Part shown: one piece after another, positions 46,386 to 61,367 of the stretch
Numbering within the stretch: the first letter of the stretch is position 1
Layout: the number at the start of each line of letters is the position of its first letter
Source: Euglena gracilis
Lineage: Eukaryota > Euglenida > Euglenophyceae > Euglenales
Reading direction: 5' to 3'
Length of the DNA stretch: 64,000 bases
Assembly (NCBI GenBank): GCA_039621445.1
Contig: CP154954.1
Coordinates: 1,302,001 to 1,366,000, forward strand
Made by a program: the position numbers and the translations under genes
The notes under the pieces: generated by a model
Seen by the model: only the letters and a program-made list of their open reading frames with translations
Told to the model about the DNA's origin: nothing
Database searches by the model: none

Positions 46386-47919
46386 GGAATATTTAGATAG
46401 AAAAAAATTTATCATTAAAAATTAATAAATTAAGTTAATTTTTTCCCCAACAATACAGACGGGAGATTTAAATCTCATACGGCATTTCAAAAAAAAATAT
46501 TTTAAAATTTGCTTAAAAATTGACTAAAACTAAATTGTGATAGAATCAAAAGTACTAAAAAAAAACAAAAATTTTGTAAATAATTTACATAAAAATACAC
46601 ATTCCTTACCATTGCATACAAATTTAAAAATTTTTTAGATTCAAATATTATATCTTACAAATTATGTTTATCAAGTATTGTTTTTAAAAAAATTAAAACT
46701 ATTAAAAATTTTTTCTAAAACATGTAAAAACACTTTAAATAGTTATAAAATAACAGTTTAAATATATTCTTCTAAAACAAGACTTAAATATACATTTTCA
46801 AAATAAACTATAAATTATATTAATCTTAAAATTTTAAATTTTTCTTATTTATAAAAAATAATTTATAAAAAAGTAAATTTTAAATTTTAGAAAATATTCA
46901 AAGCTACCACGCACAAACAAAATGTTAATGCAGAAAATAAAAATAATTAACTAATATGGTTAAAAGTAAAAGTAAAGTTAAATCTCAAACAAGCATTTAT
47001 CAAAAAATTATAATTAATAAAATTAACAAACGTTTTAATAATGTGTCACACATGGTCTTTAAGAACCCCCATCTGACCACTTAAAGTAGGAAGAATAATT
47101 TCTTCAACTCGTTTTTCCCAAAAAACTCTTTCAGGAATAAGTAAAGTAGAAAATATAAATTCAATTTTGAAAATTTTATTCACAAACTAAACAAAAATTG
47201 TTGATTTATTTAGCTTTTCAACATACTATCGCAAAAAAGGTTAGGTTGTTTTATATTATATAAAACTCTAAAACAAGACTTATTAAAACTAAAATGTAAA
47301 ATTTTCTTTAGAATAAAAATTTATAGAAAATTAAATTAAAACCTATTCTCTTTGCTTTTATTGGTCTACTAAAATAATAAATAAATTTCAATTACCAAAA
47401 AATAAAATAATTTTACTTTTCATACAGAAAAGTTTAAAAAAGAGAATAAAATCCCCAAAAACGAAAATTATTTAAAAAATTAACTTTTGAAAAATAAATA
47501 CTCAAGAAAAAAGATTTAAACTAGAATTTAATGAAAAAAGAAATATATTAGCGAACTAAAATTTCTCTTAAAAAACTGTACAAGTAAAAAAAAACATACA
47601 GCTTAAACATTTAATTTTAAATAAAAATATGTCAAAAGTTTATTCTTTATTAAAAAAAAATCCAAAATAAAACCTATTTACGTTCTACTTGAAAAATTAC
47701 TAAACTTATTAACAAATTATTGAAAATATTAAGATTAACCAATTAGATTAACCAATTTTTTAATTAATATGAATAGCCAAAAACATACAATTTAAGGAAA
47801 ATTTACTTAACTTAAAAAAAACACATAAATAAAATTTTATTTCTTATCTTTTATTTTAACTTATACCTAATAAACTAAAAGCAACTTCGTAACGTACTAA
47901 TTGATACATCTAATGTCAT
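46386..47919 (-). CDS. atpE: ATP synthase CF1 epsilon subunit, exons 1-2 only (copy 4)
   Basis: Exons 47898-47919 and 47052-47140, plus five bases of exon 3 at 46386-46390. The rest is lost at junction 3. Confidence 0.82.
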
Positions 47920-48069
47920 TGTAAAAAAATTATAATTTTTCGTAGTCAAACTAAAAAAACAAAGTGGAAACATTATGTTTACTCAACAAAGCATAACTAA
48001 ATAAATATTAATAAAAGCTTTTTAAGTAAGATATAGTTAAAAATTATTTACAATACGTCAATAATAATT

Positions 48070-51117
<3,048 letters not shown>

Positions 51118-51184
51118 TAAACAAGGCTCAAGGGTTCCTTATAATTAAGAAATACATCGTAAAAATCATAAACACAAAGAATTT

Positions 51185-53275
51185 TTATAAAGGTCCAGAA
51201 ATGCCTTGTTTACGTATCATTAAAAAATGTCCTAACATAAAAGTAGCTGTTAACAAAGGTAAAACAAATGTATGTAAACTATAAAAACGAGTTAAAGTAG
51301 ACTGTCCCACACTAACACTTCCTCTCAATAACTCAACAATAAAATTTCCAATTAATGGAATAGCTTCGGGAACACCTGTTACAATTTTAACTGCCCAATA
51401 ACCAACTTGATCCCAAGGTAAAGAATAACCTGTAACACCAAAAGAAACAGTTAAAATTGCCAAAATTATACCCGTAACCCAAGTTAACTCTCTAGGTTTT
51501 TTAAACCCACCAGTTAAATAAACTCGGCAAACATGTAATATCATCATTAAAACCATCATACTAGCGGACCAACGATGAATTGAACGAATAAGCCACCCGA
51601 AATTAACTTCATTCATAATATATTTAACAGAAAGAAAAGCTTCTGTAACAGTTGGACGATAATAAAAAGTCATTGCAAAACCAGTAGCTACTTGAATAAT
51701 AAAACAAGTAAATGTTATGCCACCAAGACAATAAAAAATGTTTACGTGAGGAGGAACATATTTACTGCAAAAACTAGTCATTTAAAAAATGATTGTTTTC
51801 CAACCCTACAAGATTGAAAAATAACTAATCAAATAATCAAAAGGCTTTTTATAAAAAAATTATTATTAAAAAATAGTTTTATCGATCTTTTATATAAACT
51901 TTTAAAAAGTCTCTGAATTATAAAAAATTTATTTAGTATTATAAAAACAACAAATATAAATACATTCAATAAATATTTAAAAAAATAAAAATAACATTAA
52001 ATAATTAAAAAACATATATATTTTAAACAATTTAGAACTTTTTAAACTACTAATATTTTATCATAAACATTTTACTAACCAACAAATCTATAAAATTTCA
52101 AATAAAAAAGTATCTATAATTTAAAACATAAAAAATTTTATAAAACAAATTAAAATGTAAAAAAAAATTTATTAATAAAAACAATTAATTATCTTAAAAT
52201 TAAGACTAAATATTTATAAACTAAAGCATTTATTCATTAAGATTTTTGTAAATAAATAATCATAATCTAGAATTGAAAAATAATAATACAAACCAAATCG
52301 CACTAACATCGTCAGCAATCGCTTGAATCTCCAATCTTTCCTCGTACAGGTAAGCAAGCTCCCTTAAAAACAAAACAAGATATAGATAATCATTTTGCTT
52401 TATAATTCTTAAAAACGAATACCAGTTAAAATTCCATATTAACAAATACAACAAATCGCAATTAAAATAAGAATTTTATTGAATTTTTTCCTACCTTAAT
52501 AAAACCGTTTAATAGAATCCTAAATATTATTTTTTAATTTTGTAAAAATATAAAAGAAATGATATTCAAATTATTATATCTTAAAAAATTAATTCAGAGA
52601 AGCTACAACTTAGAAAAACACAACTACAATTATTTAAAATGAATTAAAGTATAACTTTATTATAATACTTTATTCGCAAACTGAAAAAATATTACTACAT
52701 ATACACAGCTTTTGTCAAAACTAAAATTATCTAAAATTAGATAAGCGATCTTTATAACTCGTAACAAAAATAAAAATTTTTATTTTCTTTTGAAACTTAC
52801 AGGTAATTTTAAATATTGATTCTTTTAAGAAATAACATTTAATTTAATTAAAAATTAAAATATATAAAAAATATTATGTATTTCCAATTATTTTTAATCA
52901 ATATTTAAACTTAGATTAAAATAGTACTTAGAAATTTTTATTAAATTTTTGATTCAAATTATAATATCCTAAAACAAAAACATAAAACTTTAAGTTAACC
53001 CTTTTTTCAAAAAAAATAGTAAAAATTATACTGTAACAAACAAAGTTTTTTCCATTACCGAAAAAGTTTAACAAGCAAAAAATTTGCTATTTAACATACA
53101 AATGCTAAATTACGGAGCAATAAAATAATTAAAATTTTATAAATAACTTTCTAAATTTATATGAAATTAGGCTTCAAACTATCAAATAGCTAAAAAACGC
53201 TAAGTAAAAATCTTCAGGAATTATAACCTAATATGCTAAATTCGGTCCGCACAACCAATCGTAAACTCGACTCAT
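51185..53275 (-). CDS. petB: cytochrome b6 (copy 4)
   Basis: Exons 53253-53275, 52304-52344 and 51185-51768; 215 residues, identical in structure to copy 3. Confidence 0.93.
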
Positions 53276-53540
53276 AAAAAGAGAAACTTATCAAACAAGA
53301 ATTAAAATTTCAAGTATGCATTATAAAGATAAAAGAATTCATTATACCTAACTTCATGCAATATAAATACACAAAAAATTTTATATTAAAAAACTTAAAA
53401 TTCTCAAATATATACGAATATAAATAAAACACATTAAATCAAAACCAACAATTTTCGAATTGGAATAAAAATTCTTTAATTTTAAAAAGTCAGCCAAAAA
53501 TAATATACTAAAATAAAAGTAATATAAATTTTTATTTAAA

Positions 53541-53669
53541 ATAATATCATTTTTATCAACTATTTTTTTAGGTTTTTTTATTATAAGTACAACAATATAC
53601 TCAATTTACATGGGATTTGGTCCAATGTCAAGAAAACTTAAAGATCCTTTTGAAGAACATGAAAATTAA
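53541..53669 (+). CDS. psbN: photosystem II protein N (copy 4), start uncertain
   Basis: Same frame as the other copies, ending RKLKDPFEEHEN. No in-frame ATG near the expected start. Confidence 0.78.
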   Translation: MISFLSTIFLGFFIISTTIYSIYMGFGPMSRKLKDPFEEHEN

Positions 53670-53720
53670 AATAAAATAGGTAATTTCAAAAGAAAGTTAA
53701 AAATTATTAAATTTAATATT

Positions 53721-53933
53721 ATGACAACTATTTCAAAAAACAAAACATCAAATTCTAAAGGTAAAACAACTACTTTAGGAACAATATTAAAACCTTTAAA
53801 TTCTAAATATGGAAAAGTTCTTCCTGGCTGGGGGACAGCTGGAATAATGTTAATTTTTATGACTTTATTCGCAATTTTTTTAACAATAATTTTAGAAATA
53901 TACAACTCTTCAGTAATTCTTGACATTAAATAA
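53721..53933 (+). CDS. psbH: photosystem II protein H (copy 4)
   Basis: 70 residues, identical to the other copies; opposite to psbB and psbT. Confidence 0.95.
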   Translation: MTTISKNKTSNSKGKTTTLGTILKPLNSKYGKVLPGWGTAGIMLIFMTLFAIFLTIILEIYNSSVILDIK

Positions 53934-54007
53934 AATGAAATAAATAACAAATTAAAACTGTTGTGAAAATTTCATTTTATTTATTTTTTATTTCTTTTTC
54001 TTTTTAA

Positions 54008-54043
54008 AATTTTTATTAACTTTTTTATAAGTTAATAAAAATT
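54008..54043. terminator. bidirectional hairpin between psbH and psbT (copy 4)
   Basis: 15-bp inverted repeat with 6-nt loop between the converging genes. Confidence 0.65.
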
Positions 54044-54078
54044 AAATCACATCGAAAATTGAAAGATAATAAGAATAA

Positions 54079-55526
54079 TTATTTATTAATACGTGGAGAT
54101 TCACGGAAAAAAATAGCAAAAAAAATAACGCCTAAAGTACCTATCAATAGTTAAGTAAGGAAACCCTCCTAAAAGAACTTTACAAGTATTATACTATTAC
54201 ACAAAGCTCAAATATAAATTTTTAAAATAAAATAATATTAACAACTATTCTAGTAGTTAAAATCCTCATATATTTTAAATATATATAATACGTTTTATAA
54301 ACTTCAAAAATATTTATGAAAATTAAAAATTATATAAAACTCAATGTAAAAAAAAAGACTAAAAATAAAAAATAATTGTCACCAAACTATGCTTGATATG
54401 TATATCACAAAGCTTTATAAATACACTAGAAATTTCTAAAAAAATAAAATTAATATAATTCGTATTGAAGAAAAATTACATATTTAAACAATTATAATTG
54501 ATTTCGTTGAAAAAAATGAAAAAAACACTAATAAAGATTAAGTAATTACAGTAAAATAAAATTATACTAAAAGACCTAACAGAACTGCATTAAAAAGGAA
54601 AACGACTACAGTAAAAAAATAATTTACAAAAAATACAAATTTTTCATAAATTTTATTGAAACTTCAAAATTTCAAAACATATCAATATTATCAACAAAAA
54701 AAAGCAATAAAATAATATTTACAACAAAAAATAATCAATCCAAAAAAAATCATCCTTAATTAAAATAAAAACAGTAAAATCAAATATAAGGTAAAAAAAA
54801 TTCCCTAAAGAACCGGACAAGCTAATTCCTAAGCATCTGGCTCACCCAAAAAACTAAAATCATCAAAAGAATAAAGATAAAAAATCTTTACCCGCCTGAA
54901 ATGATATCGTGGACAATCCAAGATTAATAAAAAATTATCGATCAATTAAAATAACCATAAAAGTAATTATATGATACCTTTAATAAAAATTATATTTTTC
55001 AGAAATCGTTTCTATCCCAAATCATCTTAATAAAAATTAATTCAAAAATAAAAGAATTAAATGTAATTACAATTTCCTCGACAAAAAGATATAACAACCG
55101 TGTAAAAGAACAAAAAAAAAAAAGCACTTAAAAATAATTATTACATTAAAATATCGAAATTAAAAATTACAAAATAGTAAAAATTTCCTTTTCTACTAAA
55201 TTAAAATAAAAAAAATACGAAAAAATCAAATCAAAATAATAAAATATAAATTCACTACCAAACTATAAAATCTATAAAATTAGTTTTAATTGCTTAAAGT
55301 ATAAAAACTCCATAAATTAAGTAAAGTAATATGCAAAAATACAAAATTAAAACATATAATCTTGTTTTGTCCTAGGTAAACCGCACAAAAATATACCCCA
55401 CAAAAAATTTAATAAAGGCGTTTATGAAAAGTCTTAATCCACCCTTTTATTAATTTAAATTTAATTACCTAAAGTAAAAAGAATACAACTTCGTAGCACA
55501 CAGAATGTATAAACTAAAGCTTCCAT
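54079..55526 (-). CDS. psbT: photosystem II protein T (copy 4)
   Basis: Exons 55502-55526 and 54079-54149; 31 residues. Confidence 0.9.
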
Positions 55527-55590
55527 AAAAATAAAAAATTTTCACAACTTTGCACATTTCCTAAAACACAATTTACTAATTAAATAATAA

Positions 55591-58500
55591 TTAAACTAAT
55601 TCTTTCTTAGTTGTATCATCACCTAATTTTTCAAAAGTACCAAATTCAATCTCTTCCTCCAAATCAGGGTCAATACCAGCAAGCAAATATTTAAATAAAG
55701 TTCTTGCCCCATGCCAAATATGCCCAAAAAAGAAAATTAAAGCAAAAGACAAATGACCAAAAGTAAACCAGCCTCTTGGACTACTTCTAAAAACACCATC
55801 AGACTGTAAAATAGAACGATTAAAGTCAAAAATTTCTCCAAGCTGAGCACGTCGTGCATATCTTTTCACAGTAGCAGGATCATTAAAACTTAAAGTATCG
55901 AAACTACCACCGAAGAAACGAACAGTAACGCCTACTTGTTCAATACTATATTTAGACTCAGCACGACGAAACGGAATATCGGCACGAACAACACCATTTT
56001 GATCTAATAATATTACTGGAAACGTTTCAAAAAAAGTAGGCATACGACGAACAAACAATGAATTACCTTCCTTATCAATAAATACTGCATGACCTAACCA
56101 TGCAGTCGCTATACCATCACCATTATTCATAGGACCAGAACGAAATAATCCACCTTTTGCTGGATTATTCCCAATATAATCATAAAAAGCTAACTTAGGC
56201 GAAATAGCACCCCAAGCTTCTGACAAAGAACAACCATCAGATAAACTAGCTTGAACACGTCTTTCTATTTCTTCCTGAAAATAACCTTTATCCCATTGGT
56301 ATCGAGTAGGACCAAATAGCTCAATAGGTGTAGAAGCAGAACCGTACCACATAGTGCCTGAAACAACAAATGCAGACCAAAAAACCGCAGCTATACTACT
56401 AGAAAGAACAGTTTCAATATTCCCCATACGTAAAAGTACAAACAAGCGTTGAGAAGGGCGAACTAAAACATGAAATCCACCAGCAATAAGTCCTAAAAGA
56501 CCTGCAGCAATATGATGCCTTGATAGAAAATAAATTATTATATTTCCTCAAAAAAACCGTGCATGCAAAATAAAAAAACACACGGCTTTAATTAATAATA
56601 AAATTATTAATCAATTTTTCCTAATACTAAATTTAGGACAAATTTTAAAGATTTAAAAATACCTAAACAAATAAGTTATTTTTAAATCTTTAACTCAACT
56701 TTTTTTACAAAATATTCGTAAATACTAAACTTAGGAAAAAATTTCGAATCAAAGTGTAAAAAAAAATTTTGGAAAAAAATACAATTAATTAGTTATTATT
56801 TTCATACACAAAAAATAAAAATTACAATAACAAAATAAAATAAAATAAATTTTATGCTTCTTTAACAGCCAAACTCTCACAAAACTGTAAAAAAAGTTTT
56901 TATCAAGAATATTAATAAACTGCAAATATTATTGCAAAAAATATAACTAACCTAAAACAAAAATGGCTATTTAGTAAAAAAATCTACCTGGCTTTTTATT
57001 ACTAAAAATTAAAAATTGAATAAAAGGTATTAAAGTAAGAAAAAGTTAAAAACTTTTAACTCATAAGTATGAACTTTTACAACTCGCAAAGAAGCAATTC
57101 CACCTACATTATACGGATCAAAACCTTCAGCACCCCAAGAAGGAATAACAGGTTCAATTTGCAAGAATAGATTAAAAATCTTTCATCCGAAATTAAATAT
57201 GAAATTTTTAAATCATTTAACTACTCACTTATAAAGTACTTGTATTTTAACAAATACTTATATATCAAAATATAATTTTGATACTTTTATAAGTGTGATT
57301 TAAGTCAATAAAAATTAATAAAAAATTTTTCCGTTTAAATCATCCCCTCTAAAAAAGTTAAAAATAGACATATCAAAAAATGTCAAAGATAGAAACTAAA
57401 TTATTTCGTTGCTTTTTGTTGCTAAATGAAATTCTTGAGGACACACTTATCCACAATTTTGCTAAAAAATTAATCTTATTAGAAGAAAAATTAAAAATTA
57501 TACAAAATTTAATTAGAAAATATATAACTATGGCATAGCCAATATTTAGATTATCTATCCAAAAATCGTTAATTTTTTACAGTTAAAAAATTAAATAAGT
57601 TATCGTTCTTATTGATAACGCAATAATTTCAATAAAATAAAAGGTTTTTCACCTAATTGAACAAAAATTTCATAAAAAATCTCTTAACGATATAAAATTA
57701 TTAAAAGAACATTAAAAACGAATCGCACTCCCACTTAAACCATAAGGATCAGAAACCCAAATACCAGGACCAAAAACACCCGTAACATGGAAAACTCCAA
57801 AAGCTAAACATAATGCTCCAGACAAGAATAAATGAACTCCAAATACTCTAGGTAAATCTAACTTTAACTCACCACTAGCTGGATCACGAAATAAATCAAG
57901 GTCCCAATAAACCCAATGCCAAATAGCAGCTAAAAATAAAAGACCCGATAAAATTATATGTGCTACCGCTACACCTTCGTAACTCCAAATTCCTGGATCC
58001 GAAAAAGATTCCCCTGTAACACTCCAAGCACCCCAAGATTTTGTTACCCCTAAACGTGTCATAAAAGGAAGAACAAACATTCCTTGGCGCCACATAGGAT
58101 TTAGCGCAACATCAGAAGGATCAAAAATAGCAAGTTCATATAAGGCCATAGATCCAGCCCATCCTGAAACTAATGCAGTATGCATTAAATGAACAGAAAT
58201 CAAACGACCTGGATCATTAAGAACAACAGTATGTAAAACAAATATTTTTAAAAATTTTATTAAAAAATCAAAAAATAAACTATAAGGAAATTTTTAAAAC
58301 TATAAATATCATTTATAAGTAAAAAACTAAAAATCACAACACGATACCAAGGCAGGTAAAATCAACTTTAATAATTAAAAAGTTTTTTATCCGAAACCGT
58401 ACTTGTTAATTCAATAACATACGGCTACTCAATTATATAATCTTAAAAGATTAGAAAACGCAAAAAATACTTAAAATAACTTAGATATAATTCTGATTAA

Positions 58501-58863
58501 AAAATCATCCTTATAAAATTTAATATATATTTTTCGTTTTTTTTATCCGCTTTATTATTCTTTTAATGAAATGATCATTCATTTATTAATAACAAAAATA
58601 AATTAGAGGAATAAATAAATTATTTTTTAATAAAACATGGAAACAAATAACAAAAACTACAAAATGATCGTATAAACATTTCCTACTAAAGTTCCAAATT
58701 ATTTTTCTTTATAAACATAAGAAAATTTAAAGATAAAAAAATTCTTTCGATAATAAAAACTAAACTACTAAAATATCGGAAAATTAAGAGTAAAAATTTA
58801 ATTTACATGGACAAAAAATTTTTTTAAAAATAAGATCCAAATTTTACGAATCGCACATCCCAT
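55591..58863 (-). CDS. psbB: CP47 chlorophyll apoprotein, complete five-exon gene (copy 4)
   Basis: Inner antenna protein of PSII with six membrane helices and chlorophyll-binding histidines. Exons: 58857-58863 (7 nt, ATGGGAT), about 58338-58354 (17 nt, to LPWYRV), 57729-58233, 57090-57160 and 55591-56517. The sum is exactly 508 residues, the standard CP47 length. The first 192 codons after MGLPWYRV cover [11 protein letters not shown] to GIAS; exon 5 covers [14 protein letters not shown] to the C-terminus. Intron 1 (about 500 nt) starts GTGCG and has a 34-nt domain V; intron 2 is only about 102 nt, the size of euglenid group III introns; intron 4 starts TTGCG. Exact edges of exon 2 are uncertain by 1-3 nt. 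Confidence 0.92.
58393..58426 (-). other. group II intron domain V (psbB intron 1)
   Basis: On the minus strand AGCCGTATG...AAGTACGGTTTC, a 34-nt domain V, followed by a domain VI-like stem and the 17-nt exon. Confidence 0.8.
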
Positions 58864-58924
58864 AGTATATTAAAAATATCATAAAAATTAAAAATTAACT
58901 TTCTATAAAGACAAAAAGTTAAAA

Positions 58925-58996
58925 GCGGGTAACGTGATTCGAACACGCGACATTGGACTTGGAAGGACCACGCTCTACCAACTGAGCTATACCCGC
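58925..58996 (-). tRNA. trnG-UCC: tRNA-Gly (UCC)
   Basis: Cloverleaf with GCGGGTA acceptor, GCTCAGTTGGTAGAGC D-arm, anticodon loop CTTCCAA and T-loop TTCGAAT. Last gene of the Tyr-His-Met-Trp-Glu-Gly cluster. The anticodon stem has one mismatch. Confidence 0.93.
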
Positions 58997-59002
58997 ATAA
59001 AT

Positions 59003-59075
59003 TACCCCCAGGGGAATTCGAATCCCCGTTGCCTCCGTGAAAGGGAGATGTCCTAGGCCTCTAGACGATGGGGGC
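59003..59075 (-). tRNA. trnE-UUC: tRNA-Glu (UUC)
   Basis: GCCCCCA/TGGGGGT acceptor, anticodon loop CTTTCAC and TTCGAAT T-loop. In plastids this tRNA also feeds tetrapyrrole synthesis. Confidence 0.95.
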
Positions 59076-59102
59076 AAATTTAAGATAAAGAAAAAAAATA
59101 AA

Positions 59103-59175
59103 CGCGCTCTGTAGGATTCGAACCTACTACATCAGGTTTTGGAGACCTACGTTCTACCAATTGAACTAAAAGCGC
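59103..59175 (-). tRNA. trnW-CCA: tRNA-Trp (CCA)
   Basis: GCGCTTT acceptor, anticodon loop CTCCAAA and T-arm GTAGGTTCGAATCCTAC. Confidence 0.95.
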
Positions 59176-59179
59176 AGTT

Positions 59180-59251
59180 TGGCTCAGACAAGATTTGAAC
59201 CTGTGACCAAGGGCTTATGAATCCCCTGCTCTACCTCTGAGCTACTGAGCC
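59180..59251 (-). tRNA. trnM-CAU: tRNA-Met (CAU)
   Basis: GGCTCAG/CTGAGCC acceptor and anticodon loop TTCATAA. Called elongator Met from its place in the cluster; an initiator or Ile-CAU identity is not strictly excluded by sequence alone. Confidence 0.88.
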
Positions 59252-59265
59252 TAAAAATTAATAGA

Positions 59266-59339
59266 TGGTGAATGACGGGGATCGAACCCGCGAATGAAGG
59301 AGTCACAGTCCTTTGCCTTACCACTTGGCTACACCCACC
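59266..59339 (-). tRNA. trnH-GUG: tRNA-His (GUG)
   Basis: Anticodon loop CTGTGAC, T-arm CGGGTTCGATCCCCG; acceptor GGTGGGT with two G-U pairs. Confidence 0.94.
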
Positions 59340-59403
59340 TATAAAAAATATAATAAAAATTTATTATAACTCGAAAACTGTCTGATTAAATATAAAAATA
59401 TTT

Positions 59404-59485
59404 TGAGTCGTGCTGGATTCGAACCAGCGAAAGATGAACTAGCGGATTTACAATCCGCCCCCATTAACCACTCGGGCAACAACTC
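59404..59485 (-). tRNA. trnY-GUA: tRNA-Tyr (GUA)
   Basis: 82 nt with a long variable arm, anticodon loop TTGTAAA and T-arm GCTGGTTCGAATCCAGC. First gene of the cluster. Confidence 0.94.
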
Positions 59486-59561
59486 GCAATTAGATGTTAA
59501 ACAACAAAAACAATTAACATAGAAAAAGTTATTTAAGATCAAAAAAAATATAGATAAAACT

Positions 59562-60179
59562 ATGTCAAGATATAGAGGACCACGATTGCGAATAGTTCGT
59601 AGAATAGGAAAACTTCCAAGTCTTACAAATAAAACATCAAAGAAAAGAAAATCCCCAGGGCAACCAGCAACATCCTTTAAAAGGAAAAAAAAAATATCAA
59701 AATATAACATAAGATTAAAAGAAAAACAAAAACTGCGATTTAACTACGGAATAACCGAAAGACAACTTCTAAATTATGTAAAAAAATCTAGGAAAAAAAA
59801 AGGATCATCCGGAAGATTTTTGCTAACTTTTTTGGAAATGAGATTAGATAATATTGTACATCGAATAGGTTTTGCACCTACAATAATGGCTGCAAAACAA
59901 CTAATAAATCATGGTCACATTTGTGTAGATGACAAAGTTATCAATATACCTAGTTTTATTTGCCAACCAAAAAGTATTATAAAACCTAAAAAAAGTACTG
60001 TATCAGAAAATGTCATACAAAAAAACATAGAATCTAAAGAATTACTATTAATACCACCACATTTATCTCTTAACAAAAAAAACTTAGAAGCAAAAATTAT
60101 TGGTTTAATCAATAGAAAAGCGATATCGTTAATAGTTAATGAACTTTTAGTAATCGAATTCTATTCACGCAAGGTCTAA
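59562..60179 (+). CDS. rps4: 30S ribosomal protein S4
   Basis: 205 residues from ATG, beginning MSRYRGPRLRIVRRIGKLP and containing the S4 RNA-binding domain (FLEMRLDNIVHRIGFAPT ... LINHGHICVDDKVINIPS) at about residues 88-135. This primary 16S rRNA-binding protein nucleates small-subunit assembly. The middle insertion (about 145-170) is lysine-rich. It is intronless, divergent from the trnY cluster (76-nt spacer) and upstream of rps11 on the same strand. Confidence 0.96.
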   Translation: MSRYRGPRLRIVRRIGKLPSLTNKTSKKRKSPGQPATSFKRKKKISKYNIRLKEKQKLRFNYGITERQLLNYVKKSRKKKGSSGRFLLTFLEMRLDNIVHRIGFAPTIMAAKQLINHGHICVDDKVINIPSFICQPKSIIKPKKSTVSENVIQKNIESKELLLIPPHLSLNKKNLEAKIIGLINRKAISLIVNELLVIEFYSRKV

Positions 60180-60278
60180 TTATAAATTAATTTATAGGGA
60201 AAATTGTGAATAATATAAAAAATGAAATAAATATTAAAAACTCAAGGAAATCATGCTTTTTGCAAATTTTGTTCTTAA

Positions 60279-60899
60279 AAAAAAATATTTATTTATAAAA
60301 AAATAAAAAAAAAAAAAAAAAAAATAATCAAAATAACAAAAAAAAAATTTCCAAAAGGAATTGTCCATATTATGGGATTAAACTTACATGCAATCAAAAA
60401 TTAATAGTATATAATGTAATATAAAGTTATTATAATTTTTATCTTTAAAAAAAAGCATTTAAAAATCAATATCTTAAAAAAACAACTTATAATAATGAAG
60501 CGATTTAATATTAAAAAAATTATACAAAAAATCATCACAATAAAACTAAAAAAAATTTTCCTTTATATTAAATAATAGAAAATACATCTAATTAAATTCT
60601 TAGTTTCGGTAAGTGATCCAAAAGGAAATGTAATCGCTTGGTCATCTTCAGGAGCATGCGGTTTTAAAAGCTCGAAAAAGGCTACACCGTTAGCTACAAA
60701 GACAACTACTGCAATTGCCGTTAAGAAAGCTATAGAACAAGGACTTCAAAAAGTTGAGATAAACATTAGTGGACCTGGAACCGGACGAGAAACAGCTTTA
60801 AAATGCGTACAAAGTTTAGGTCTACGCATAAGTTGCATAAGAGATGTCACTCCCTTACCACATAATGGATGTCGACCTAGCAAGAGACGTAGAATATAA
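60279..60899 (+). CDS. rps11: 30S ribosomal protein S11, split, N-terminus uncertain
   Basis: A secure C-terminal exon from about 60603 to 60899 reads VSVSDPKGNVIAWSSSGACG to HNGCRPSKRRRI, the universal S11 end at the mRNA platform of the 30S subunit. Upstream, KKKFPKGIVHI at about 60339-60371 matches the S11 N-terminus, followed by an intron or introns (about 230 nt). The QASFNNT segment expected between them was not found, so a further micro-exon may lie inside. The first exon has no ATG in frame; a 20-A homopolymer at about 60305-60324 may be miscounted (ATG at 60254 is in another frame). Confidence 0.85.
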
Positions 60900-60970
60900 A
60901 ATAACAAAATTTATTTAACACGTTTTAAAATAAATAAAAAACAATATTAACATTTATTAATATTGATAAA

Positions 60971-61054
60971 GCAGGCATGGCGGAATTTGGTAGACGCGCA
61001 GGATTTAGGTTCCTGTGTCTTTATGATGTGAGAGTTCGAGTCTCTCTGCCTGTA
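60971..61054 (+). tRNA. trnL-UAG: tRNA-Leu (UAG)
   Basis: 84 nt with a variable arm, anticodon loop ATTTAGG and T-arm GAGAGTTCGAGTCTCTC. The only plus-strand tRNA here. Confidence 0.94.
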
Positions 61055-61099
61055 TTAAAAATTAAATGATCATAAAAAATAACGAAATTACTAATCAAT

Positions 61100-61173
61100 C
61101 GGGCAAGAAGGGATTCGAACCCCTGACTCCGTAGTTCGTAGCCACGTGCTCTAGTCCACTGAGCTACAAGCCC
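61100..61173 (-). tRNA. trnR-ACG: tRNA-Arg (ACG)
   Basis: GGGCTTG acceptor, anticodon loop CTACGAA and T-loop TTCGAAT. Confidence 0.95.
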
Positions 61174-61176
61174 TTA

Positions 61177-61248
61177 CTCCTTAAGTAGGATTCGAACCTA
61201 CGACCGATCGGTTAACAGCCGATTGCTCTACCACTGAGCTATTAAGGA
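61177..61248 (-). tRNA. trnN-GUU: tRNA-Asn (GUU)
   Basis: TCCTTAA acceptor, anticodon loop CTGTTAA; 3 nt from trnR. Confidence 0.95.
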
Positions 61249-61264
61249 TAAAGTAAATAACCTT

Positions 61265-61337
61265 TGAGGGCAAACGGATTCGAACCGCTGACATTCTGCT
61301 TGTAAGGCAGACGCTCTACCAACTGAGCTATACCCCC
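61265..61337 (-). tRNA. trnV-UAC: tRNA-Val (UAC)
   Basis: GGGGGTA acceptor and anticodon loop CTTACAA. Follows rpoC2 by 30 nt on the same strand. Confidence 0.95.
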
Positions 61338-61367
61338 AGTTACTCAAATTATAGTAAATTTTGCTAA

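Noticed and set aside
59339-59710. 123-aa minus-strand frame over trnY and the rps4 start
   Set aside because: It overlaps a tRNA and the antisense of rps4; shadow frame.
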